From Triticum aestivum (Eukaryota; Streptophyta; Magnoliopsida; Poales; Poaceae): a stretch of 64,000 bases of DNA. Where the stretch lies: the NCBI RefSeq assembly GCF_018294505.1, contig NC_057796.1:191049893-191113892 (forward strand), read 5' to 3'. The position numbers and the translations under genes are program-made. The notes beneath the pieces were generated by a model. The model did not search any database, was not told where the DNA came from, and saw only the letters and a list, made by a program, of their open reading frames with translations. This document shows positions 42,728-52,792 of this stretch, one piece after another. The stretch's first letter is position 1. Every line of letters starts with the position of its first letter.

Positions 42728-45046
42728 TTACCATGTTTCTAAGGTCCGAATAAGAGCATATAATTCTTTATGATAAGTAGAATAGTTCATACTAGGCCCA
42801 CTCAATTTTTCAAAAAAGTATGCAACAGGTTTACCATCTTGTAATAACACACCTCCTAATCCAATTCCACTAGCATCACATTCAAGCTCAAAAGTCTTAT
42901 TAAAATCAGGAAGTTGGAGTAAAGGAGCGTGTGTCAACTTATCTTTCAACACCGTGAAGGCTTCTTCCTGTGCGGTACCCCAAACAAAAGGCACATCCTT
43001 CTTTGTAAGCTCATTGAGAGGTGCAGCAATGGTGCTAAAATCTCTCACAAAACGCCTATAGAAACCAGCGAGTCCAAGAAAACTCCTTACTTGTGTGGCC
43101 GTTTTGGACTGCGGCCAACTCTCAATAGCTTCAATCTTGGCTTTATCAACTTCAATTCCCTGTGGAGTAACAACATAGCCAAGAAAAGACACTCGATCGG
43201 TGCAAAAGGTGCACTTCCCAAGGTTACCAAACAAACGTGCATCACGTAGAGCAATAAAAACAGCACGTAAATGTTCCAAATGTTCTTCCAAAGAAATGCT
43301 ATAAATCAGTATATCATCAAAATAGACTACCACAAATCGTCTAATGAAAGCACGTAAAACTTCGTTCATTAATCTCATGAAAGTACTAGGTGCATTAGTG
43401 AAACCAAAATGCATGACTAACCACTCATATAAACCAAACTTAGTTTTAAATGTTGTTTTCCATTCATCTCCCAATTTCATACGAAATTTGATGGTATCCA
43501 CTATGCAAATCAACTTTGGAGAATATTGTAGAGCCACTCAATTCATCAAGCATATCATCTAGCCTAGGAATAGGATGACGATAACGAATGGTAATATTAT
43601 TAATGCATCTAAATCAACACACATACGCGGTGTACCATCCTTTTTCGGCACTAGAATAATAGGAACATCACAAGGACTAAGGGACTCACGTACATAACCT
43701 TTGTCGAGCAGCTCCTGGACTTGACGCACAATCTCCTTCGTCTCCTCTGGATTGGTACGGTATGGTGCACGGTTGGGTAGCGATGCATCGGGAATTAAGT
43801 CAATTTGATGCTCAATCCCTCGAATAGGTGATAATCCCGGTGGCACGTCTTGTGGAAAGACGTCAGCGAACTCCTGCAAAATGTTAGTAACATCAGGAGG
43901 CAAAGAGGAAGGCACGTCCTCGAATGAAAATAATGCCTCTTTGCACACAAAAGCATAGCAAATAGATTTGCTAAAATCTAGCTCCTCAATATCAGATTTG
44001 GTGGCAAGTAAACATGCACTTTTCAATTTAATTTCAGAAGAAACACTAGATGGTTTAATATCAGGCTTCATTTGTTGCTTAAATTCTTTTGCCACAATCT
44101 GATTTTCACTCTTACTTTTCTCCTGTTTTGCTTTATTAGCTCTATTAATATCATCTTTCAAAATGGAATCAGGAGACATAGGAAGCAAAGTAATATGTTT
44201 ATCCTTATGAACAAGAGTATACTGATTGTTTCTACCATGGTGTACAGAATTTTTATCAAATTGCCATGGTCTACCAAGTAATAAGGAACATGCTTGCATA
44301 GGTACCACATCACAATCAACATAATCAGCATATGTAGAGATACTAAAATGCACACGAACAGTACGTGTTACCTTAATGTTGCCGCTGTTGTTAAACCATT
44401 GGATGTAGTAAGGATGTGGATGTGGTCGTGTGGTGAGAGATAGCTTCTCCACCATCTCCATGCTAGCCAAGTTGTTGCAGCTCCCTCCATCTATGATGAC
44501 GCGAACAGAACGTTCCTTCACTACTCCCTTTGTATGGAACAAATTATGCCTCTGATTTTGCTCAACTTGTGTGACCTGCACACTCAAAACACATTGAGCA
44601 ACTAAACATTCATACCTGTCAGCTTCTTCAGGAGCCATGTATTGCGTCTCATGATCAGAATCATCTCCACCGTGTTCTTCACGTGTAATAAGAGCCAAAG
44701 TCTCCTCATCATAGTCACTAGCGGACTCATACCCACCATCCTCAGTAGCAATCATCACATGCTGAGATTTGCATTCTCTCGCATAATGACCTCGTCCCTT
44801 ACAACTACGACAAATAATATCACTTGTGTGCCCTGTTGATGCCATGGAAGAAGAAGAACTCTGTGCAGGCCCAGCAGGTGTGCTCTTGGCAGATAGTGGT
44901 GGTTGTGCCTGCTTTCTTGTATCACGGCTGGAGGTGGCACCTGATGGAGATGTTGGTGCAGTGGATGTAGAGGATGCACGCGGTGTCCACGATGAAGGTC
45001 GACCTGCAGAAATGTTAGTCCGCGCCAATGCCTGTCGATCCTGCAC
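42728..45046 (-). pseudogene. pol: Gag C-terminus, protease, RT and RNase H start of element 5
   Basis: One frame (45046-43559) holds a Ser/Pro/Thr-rich stretch, an intact zinc knuckle CRSCKGRGHYAREC (near 44800), the protease motif IIDGGSCNNLAS (near 44490) and the RT N-terminus (LLDKGYVRESLSP). It is lost by a frameshift near 43600. A compensating one-base insertion near 43490 restores the frame, which then runs from about 43490 to 42728 with the catalytic [12 protein letters not shown] (near 43320) and the start of RNase H ([10 protein letters not shown]). The stop at 42725-42727 ends it. Confidence 0.8.
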
Positions 45047-45133
45047 TTCACGTTCAGCTTTACAAGCAAGATGGAATAAACGAGTGATATTATTATACTC
45101 CTTATACTCTAGAATGGTCTGAATCTCTCTATT

Positions 45134-46009
45134 TCATCCACCCATAAAACCTGCAAGCATAGCTTCATTGTCCTCAACAATACCACATCTAATCATGCCA
45201 GTTTGTAATTCCTGATAATATTCTTCTGCAGAATTTTTTCCTTGTCTTAAGCGCTGCAATTTTTGAAGTAATTCATGTTGATAATAAGGTGGAACCCAAC
45301 GAGTACGCATAGCAGTTTTCAAAGCAGCCCAAGTAGCTGGAATGGGATATAATCTACAATGTTCAGACCACCAAACACATGCAAAACTAGTGAAAGCACA
45401 AACAGCAGCAGGAACACGTCTCTCCGCGGGATATTGTAAACATGTAAACCGTTGTTCGGCTTCTAAATCCCAAGTAAGATATATATTAGGAACATATCTA
45501 CCCTCAAATGGTGGAATATTGAATTTTAGTTTAGGAAGATGGTCATGATCTCGTACCTCAGGTGGTGGTGCAGCCCTACCATTGCGATGATATGCATGAG
45601 GACGACCTGGTGGTGGTGGTAGTGGTGGTGGTGGTTGCACGTAGTTCTGATTTTGATCAACCGCATCCTCGTGATGCTCCTCCACCTCTGCAGTAGCAGC
45701 AAGAGCTACAGAAGCATCAACAGTAGGTACACCGGCACCAGAAATTTGACCAGGCTCAAAGGGAACGCGCTGTGCTCGTCCCACTTGATTTGGAAGGTGA
45801 TGTTGTTGTTGTAGAGGTGCGACAGGTGCAGCGGGCGGTGGTTGTGGAAGACGCGCGAGCAATTCATTAAACTTGTTGTCGAGCTTTGTTTCAAACACCT
45901 TCTCAATGCCATCTATCTTCTCCATGGCCCCTTCAAATCTGTTTAGCACATCTTCCACCTGTCCACTCATCGTTTGCTGAAACTTATCATGAAGCTCCTT
46001 GTTCGTCAA
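45134..46009 (-). pseudogene. gag: Gag N-terminal part of element 5
   Basis: ATG at 46009 (MTNKELHDKFQ), about 1.2 kb after the PBS. It has an N-terminal helical segment, a Pro-rich linker with PPPPLPPPPG, and a retrotransposon gag core (CVWWSEHCRLYP, EEYYQELQTG). A TGA at 45131-45133 interrupts it; the same frame continues into the downstream piece at 45046, so gag and pol were one polyprotein. Confidence 0.85.
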
Positions 46010-47223
46010 GTTCTCCTAGTCAGTCTCATCGGCTTGTGATCCTGCCATGGTTAGCGGCAAGAGAAACACACAAGAATATGATCCTGTAGACTACTAACAA
46101 GTGGTGGTGGTGGGTGTCACAAATCCGTCAAGCAAATCTCAAATTCTTACCAGTTCTTACCCAGCAGCAGGCGGTGATCGGCAACCGTTGTAGTCAAAAC
46201 ACTCAAAGCTTGGATAGAGCGATTACCAGGGAGAGTCAAACGCACGACGTAGATGTATGTGGACCTGGGAAGGCTTATAATATGGTAGCAAAAAGGGCCC
46301 GCAATAATCAATTCAGAGATGCAAAGTTGAATAAACGCTCAACGACGGTACTGTGTTGGTCCTAGGCTAAACCGTGCTAGAGACGCGAGCCTAGAACACT
46401 AACAAAATCATGGCGCTGCACGTAAACAAGGGAGGAGCACGCTCTGAATTTTTTTCGTTTTTTCAACTTTTTTTTGCACTTTTTTTCCTCTTTTTTTTGC
46501 TCCGCAACAAAAAAAATTCAAAAAAGTCTACAAATGGTCTAAAAACTGCCTAGCCAGAATTTTCCAGACTTAGTTTTTTTTTAACTGGAACTATTTTTCT
46601 ACTGCGGGTAGCACGAAAGTTCGGGAGTCCTGCTCTGTCATGACTCGAAGTATGGCGTGATCTGGAAATCCAAAACAGAGTAACAAAATACTGGACTCGG
46701 ACTAGGACTGGTGGCAGAGATGAATCTGGGGGAACTCGGATTGGTGGCGGAGATGAATCTGGTGGAACTCAGACTAGTGGCGGATATATGTTGCAGGTGG
46801 ACTCAAATTGGCGTGATGGCGGCGGATATGTGGTGGCGTATATGGAATCGGATTGCCGGTGAATATGTGGTGGTGGTATATGGCAGCGGTGACGAAGTTG
46901 GTGCGGTGGTGGTATATGGCAGCAGCGATGATGATGATGCGGTGGTGATATATGGCAGCGACGACGTGACAACCTGTGAACAGAACTCGAAACTCTAAAG
47001 GACTAGATGCTAAGACCAGCAACTTGACACGACGATGCAACCGCAAATTCAACAAAGCAAATACAGAAAAGATTATACAAAGGCTCAGATTGGTTCGGAT
47101 AGGATGAACTAACCCTAATTTTTTTTGGCTTTTTCGTGGACTATAGGTATGAAGAACAGACTCGATCTAAACTATGAAAAAACTGTAAAATCTCACCGAG
47201 CAACCTGGAAATCTGATACCACT
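46010..47223 (-). other. 5' leader of element 5 with tandem repeats and T-tracts, PBS at 47211-47222
   Basis: The PBS is TGGTATCAGATT on the - strand, matching initiator Met tRNA over ten bases, next to the LTR at 47224. The leader has GGTGGTATATGGCAGC-type repeats of about 40 bp (46862-46970), a second pair with GAGATGAATCTG (46713 and 46749) and oligo-T/A tracts (46445-46520). Open frames over the repeats are compositional. Confidence 0.7.
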
Positions 47224-48141
47224 TGATAGAGGCGAAGGTGTCCCGATGTTTCGATGAGATGGCTATCGTTTTTTGTGGGGGTCGACTTTGATGATCCGAC
47301 TACGAATGTGCGAAGACGTCGCGCCTTAGCAATCGCTAAACCAACTTCCGAGGGTTATTGACCATGCCGGAGCACGATCAACCTGACCACGAGGGTTTAT
47401 TTCCTGTGAACAAAACGAAGAACAAGCAAGAAACTGAGATTGCAATCTGGATATTGCGAATATAAGATGAAAGCTTTATTGATCAAGGTGGGGTTCTGTG
47501 ACACCTTTATCTGGTCGTTGAACACAAACGAAGTACGCGAAGTTGCAGCTATGGCGAACTTTTAAACTAAACAAAACCCAAAGTCTAAACGATGCCCTAA
47601 GGGCTGTATATAAGGAGGAAGAGGGGGGAATTTCGTGGCCCCTTGTAGGAGGGGTCTGAAATCAACCCTAACTCTATTTTTCCCACATATACGGACTCTA
47701 AAAATAGCCTATACTTCTATATTTCGAAATTACATGGGCCTGGCCCAATAATAAGGTGACGCAGCACCTATAATAGCCTCTGGACGAAATTTGTGAAGTG
47801 GCATCTTGTATATTTCGTCCAAGCCTTCATGCACTCATTACGGTGGCTCCAAAGTCCTGAAATCATCACTTGAAACTCCATTCTTGTTTCCCTTGTGCTT
47901 GCCATCATCTCCATGCTTGTTCTTGCTCCTATGTTCATCCTTCTCCAAGCTAGGCCCTTCATTTGTAAGCAAAACAAATGTATCCAATTTAGGCAGCATC
48001 ATATTGTCATGAACATTAGAATCATTACCAAGAAACGAGAGTACCTGGTAATTTAATTGGCGTGCGCGAGCTCTAGTAATTGGTCCAGTATGTATAGCAG
48101 TAGGGGTTGCGGGTGTAACAATGGTATTGATGTCCTCATCA
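47224..48141 (-). repeat. 5' LTR of element 5
   Basis: Homologous to 40408-41323 with about 38 differences by eye. A TATATA core at 47607-47612 on the - strand is the best promoter candidate. Followed on the right by the ACATG target duplication and unit B sequence. Confidence 0.9.
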
Positions 48142-48900
48142 ACATGGTCAACCCTTTTTGGAGACTAATACACTACTTTTGATGTGTCCCGTCAACTCGC
48201 AAACAAGGAGAAGCTTTGCTTACTACGACTAGTCACAGTGGAGAGTAACATACACTAGTAACATACACATATTCCTAGACTATGTTACTACCTTCATAGT
48301 GGGTAGTAGCATAAGTGTGGTGTCATGCCAAGCTGCATTTATTAGGTTATAGACTCATATTGCATTGGGACATGTGATGTTACAGTAACTAGCTAAGTTA
48401 CTGAAACTACCTCTCTCCTCATTAACTCACTGCCACATAAGCAAATTTGCTGAGTTGGACTCGATGTTACTGCTGAAGTTACTCCCACTGTGGCTATCTA
48501 CTACTAGTACGACCTCTCCCTCGCTCCCGTGCGCGTGGTGGCTCACAGGACGAGGAGAAGCTTTTTCTTTACGATAGTGCGCTTAATACAAGCGGTGGAT
48601 GTGCAATAGTTCATTCGGTGTCAGATTGCCTGAAGTATCTATACTGTAGTACCATCATCATTGTTTGACTTTCGGAGGAGGCGGAGAGCCAAGTGCACGG
48701 TCACCTACTCACAGTATAACATGTCGTGTTTGCACGAATTTTTTAACGTGGTACAATCTGAGTGGATTGCTCCAGTGGTAATCACGCGTGAGCCAATCAA
48801 TTCGCACCCTTCCGCGCTCCATTTTGTCTTGTGCTCCTTCCTCCGTCCAGCACACTGACAAGTGGGTCCCATGCTCACGTATGCCAACGTGGTAGTCAAT
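48142..48900 (+). repeat. Unit B, right part, with MITE insertion
   Basis: Continues unit B after element 5. The parts 48147-48228 and 48513-48710 match unit C at 49410-49490 and 49490-49690. The segment between them is absent from unit C and is the MITE. Confidence 0.7.
48229..48507. mobile_element. MITE with CACAGTGG-GAGTAAC inverted ends (about 280 bp)
   Basis: Inverted repeats CACAGTGGAGAGTAAC (left) and GTTACTCCCACTGTG (right) lie near the ends of the insertion, with further inverted similarity inside. Comparison with unit C defines an insertion with flanking TACGA, or TACTACGA against TAGTACGA if 8 bp are duplicated, which would fit hAT or Mutator better than Harbinger. No coding capacity. 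Confidence 0.7.
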
Positions 48901-49069
48901 TATTTTGCCAGAGTCACCTATCACACCCTTTCGATGCCACGTCAATGTACCCACTAAAACAAGTTAGCCTTGTTCAGTTCAACCGCCTCCCTAGGTGTTT
49001 GGAGAGGAATTGGACGTCGTGAAGCGGTTCTATAGGTGGGCAGGCGGCAAAAAACATGGGAAAACGCGC
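48901..49069. other. Spacer between units B and C
   Basis: Unique-looking DNA ending in TAGGTGGGCAGGCGGC. No gene seen. Confidence 0.4.
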
Positions 49070-49690
49070 GAACCAACTGGACAAGAGATTTGGTTGATTT
49101 TATATCGCTGAATAATATAAAATATTATGAGTGAAGACGCTCCACCACGAGGTTCCTTGCTCCTTCTCAGTCGTCGGGAATCTATGTTCTTCCACTCTTT
49201 TTTTACGTGAGCTTTGTTCATCCTTTTGCCAACACACGGGACATCTAGCATCAAGGTGCACGTGTCATGCAAGAAAATGGAGATAAGCAGTGTGTAAGTG
49301 AGTCATGCACTTCGATGGCACCTAGTACTACGCGGTATTTTTTCTCCTGGATGGCACGTGAATAGTGCATGTACTCAATGACGGAGCATGGGATGGTAGC
49401 CATGGAAATGGTCGGCCCTTTTTGGAGAGAGTGCTAAATAACTTTGATGTGTCCTGTCAACTCGCAGAACGATGAGAAGCTTGCTTACTACGCCTTCTCC
49501 CTCGCCAACGCGTGCATGGTGGCTCACAACACGAGGAGAAACTTTTGCTTACAAGCGGTCGACGTGCAGCAGTTCATTTGGTGTTAGATTGCTAGAAGTA
49601 GTACTATTGTAGTGCCATCATCATTGTTCGACTTCTGGAAGAGGCGAAGAGCCAAGCGCAAGGTCACCTACTAACCTAGTACAGTATACT
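49070..49690 (+). repeat. Unit C: uninterrupted copy of the locally repeated unit
   Basis: Matches unit B across both the element 5 and the MITE insertion points. GGTAGCCATGGAAATGG at 49395-49411 is the empty site for element 5 and GCTTACTACGCCTTC at about 49484-49498 the empty site for the MITE. Confidence 0.75.
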
Positions 49691-50045
49691 CTAGCCAAAG
49701 CTGGTCCACCTTTTTAGAGTATCGTTACTTAATATAGGCGGCTCTTGCAGCGGTACATCATTTAAAGCAAGTACTCTCTTCGTAGGAACTTAAAACGTAG
49801 GAATAGGAAATTTATGAGGGGGTGTCTCCAACAGTGTTCCTTGGCTCGCACCTAGCATCATGGTAGTCGAACTTGGAGTCATTCATCTGGTACACGTGGC
49901 ATCTCAGATCTGGACACAAGGTGACGTACACCGTCAAGGTCCACGGTCAAGGGGGTCAGGGCGGATGTGACCTCTCACTGCGGCCGCCATTTGAAGTGGC
50001 ACGCCAACCCAGGGCGCCGCCCGCTGCACTCCCAGCTGTACCCGC
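49691..50045. other. Unassigned sequence left of element 6
   Basis: No gene, RNA or repeat recognised. CCCGC (50041-50045) would be the left target duplication of element 6. Confidence 0.4.
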
Positions 50046-51553
50046 TGATACGTCCATTGTGCATCATGCTTTTATATCAATATTAATTCCATTATGGGCT
50101 GTTATTACACGTTATGTCACAATGCTTATGCCTTTTCTCTCTTAATTTACAAGGTTTACATGAAGAGGGAGAATGCCGGCAGCTGGAATTCTGGGCTGGA
50201 AAAGGAGCAAATATTAGAGACCTATTCTGCAACTCCAAAAGTCCTGAAACTCCTCAGAAGTCATTTTTGGAATTAATAAAAAATACTGAGCGAAGAAAGT
50301 ACCAGAGGGGGGCCACCCACCATCCACGAGGGTGGGGGCGCGCCCTATCCCCTGGGCTCGCCCCCTGCCTTGTGGGCCCCCTGGCAGGCCTCCGGTGCCC
50401 ATCTTCTGCTATATGAAGTCTTTTACCCTGGAAAAATCATAAGCAAGCTTTCGGTAAAAAAAACTCCGCCGCCACGAGGCGGAACCAATCTAGGGCTCCG
50501 GCGGAGCTGTTCTGCCGGGGAAACTTCCCTCCGGGAGGGGGAAATCATCGCCATCGTCATCACCAACAATCCTCTCATCGGGAGGGGGTCAATCTTCATC
50601 AACATCTTCACCAGCACCATCTCCCCTAAAACCCTAGTTCATCTCTTGTATCCAATCTTTGTCCCAAAACCTTAGATTGGTACCTGTGTGTTGCTAGTAG
50701 TGTTGATTACTCCTTGTAGTTGATGCTAGTTGGTTTATTTGGTGGAAGATCATATGTTCAGATCCTTTATGCATGTTAATAACCCTCTGATTATGAACAT
50801 GAATATGATTTGTGAGTAGTTACGTTTGTTCCTGAGGACATGGGAGAAGTCTTGCTATAAGTAGTCATGTGAATTTGGTATTCGTTTGATATTTTGATGA
50901 GATATATGTTGTCTCTCCTCTAGTCGTGTTATGTGAACGTCGACTAAATGACACTTCACCATTGTTTGGGCCTAGAGGAAGGCATTGGGAAGTAATAAGT
51001 AGATGATGGGTTGCTAGAGTGACAGAAGCTTAAACCCTAGTTTATGAGTTGCTTCGTAAGGGGCTGATTTGGATCCATATGTTTCATGCTATGGTTAGGT
51101 TTACCTTAATACTTCTTTTTGTAGTCGCGGATGCTTGCAATAGGGGTTAATCATAAGTGGGATACTTGTCCAAGAAGTGGCAGTACCCAAGCACCGGTCC
51201 ACCCACATACCAAATCATCAAAGTAACGAACGCGAATCATATGAGCGTGATGAAAACTAGCTTGACGATAATTCCCATGTGTCCTCGGGAGCGCTTTCCT
51301 CTATATAAGTGTTTGTCCAGGCTTGTCCTTTGCTACAAAAAGGATTGGGCCATCTTGCTGCACCTTATCTATTTCCATTACTTGTTTCCCGTTACAAATT
51401 ACCTTATCACAAAACGATCTGTTACCGATAATTGCAGTGCTGGCAGAGAATACCTTGCTGAAAACCACTTGTCATTTCCTTCTGCTCCTCGTTGGGTTCG
51501 ACACTCTTACATATCAAAAGGACTACGATAGATCCTACACCTGTGGGTCATCA
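50046..51553 (+). repeat. 5' LTR of element 6 (about 1508 bp)
   Basis: Starts TGATACGTCCATTG and ends GGGTCATCA, giving TGAT..ATCA ends. The PBS follows after about 11 bases. The right boundary is inferred, as no second copy is present. Confidence 0.75.
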
Positions 51554-51564
51554 AGACTCTTTTC

Positions 51565-51582
51565 TGGCGCCATTGCCGGGGA
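51565..51582 (+). other. Primer-binding site of element 6
   Basis: TGGCGCCATTGCCGGGGA, complementary in type to aspartate tRNA as in Athila elements. Confidence 0.8.
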
Positions 51583-51607
51583 GTGAAGCGCCTTTGGTAG
51601 GTGGAAT

Positions 51608-52792
51608 TTGGTAAGGAAAATTTTGTATAGTGTGCTGAAATTTACCGTCACTTGTTACTTGGAACATAATCCTTTGAGGGGCTTGTTCGGGGTATCTTCA
51701 CCCCGACCAGTAGAGCAAAGAGTTGCTCCTCAACCTACTGAACCTACTGAAAATGTTTACTTTGAAATTCCTTCGGGTATGATAGAGAAACTGCTAGCTA
51801 ATCCTTTTACAGGAGATGGAACATTACATCCCGATTTGCACCTAATCTATGTGGATGAAGTTTGTGGATTATTTAAGCTTGCAGGCATGCCCTAGGATGT
51901 TATCAAGAAGAAGGTCTTCCCTTTATCTTTGAAGGTAAAGGCATTGACATGGTTTAGGCTATGTGATGATATGGGATCATGAAACTACAACCGATTGAAA
52001 TTGGAATTTCATCAGAAGTTTTATCCTATGCATCTTGTTCATTGTGATCGTAATTATATATATAATTTTTGGCCTTGCGATGGAGAAAGCATCGCTCAAG
52101 CTTGGGGGAGGCTTAAGTCAATGTTATATTCATGCCCCAATCATGAGCTCTCAAGAGAAATTATTATTCAAAATTTTTATGCTCGGCTTTCTCTCAATAA
52201 TCGCTCCATGCTCGATACCTCTTGTACTGGTTCTTTTATGATGAAGACTATTGAATTCAAATGGGATTTATTGGAAAGAATTAAATGCAACTCTGAAGAT
52301 TGGGACCTCGACGAAGGTAAGGAGTCAGTTATAACACCTAAGTTTGATTGTGTTAAATCTTTTATGGATACCGATGTTTTCCGTGAATTTAGCACTAAAT
52401 ATGGACTTGACTCTGAGATAGTAGATTCTTTCTGTGAATCATTTGCTACTCATGTTGATCTCCCTAAGGAGAAGTGGTTTAAATATAATCCTCCCATTGA
52501 AGTAAAAGTAGTTGCACCTATTAAAGTTGAAGAAAAGACTATCACTTATAATGATCCTATTGTTCCTACTGCTTATATTGAGAAACCACCTTTCCCTGTT
52601 AGAATAAAGGATCATGCTAAAGCTTCAACTGTGGTTAACAAAAGTAATATTAGGACACCCAGACCCCCTAAGCAAATTAAAGTTGAACCTATTATTGCTA
52701 TGGTTAAGGATCTCTTGGCTGATAATATTGATGGGCATGTTATTTACTTCTGTAATGAAGCTGCTAGAATTGCTAGACATGATACTAAATAA
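51608..52792 (+). pseudogene. gag: Gag of element 6
   Basis: Athila gag with GLFKLAGMP, WPCDGESIAQAWGRLKSMLYSCPNHELSR-type core (near 52100) and a long Lys/Pro-rich C-terminal part (PPIEVKVVAPIKVEEK). The frame is interrupted by a TAG at 51893-51895 and a TGA near 51978 and shifts near 52770 before the protease. The true start codon is not clear; the first ATG in frame is at 51608, only about 25 bases after the PBS. Confidence 0.75.

Larger units (their letters stand above)
40408..48141 (-). mobile_element. Element 5: CRM-like Ty3/gypsy retrotransposon, 7.7 kb
   Basis: LTRs of 916 and 918 bp are flanked by ACATG (40403-40407 and 48142-48146). Read on the - strand the LTR starts TGATGAGGACATC, as in CRM chromoviruses, and gag-pol runs from 46009 to 41020 and enters the 3' LTR. 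Domains: gag, zinc knuckle, protease, RT, RNase H, integrase. No classical chromodomain is seen. Multiple stops, two frameshifts and an internal deletion make it non-functional. By-eye LTR divergence is about 4 percent, roughly twice that of element 4. CRM subgroup is not determined; only some subgroups are centromeric. Confidence 0.8.
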
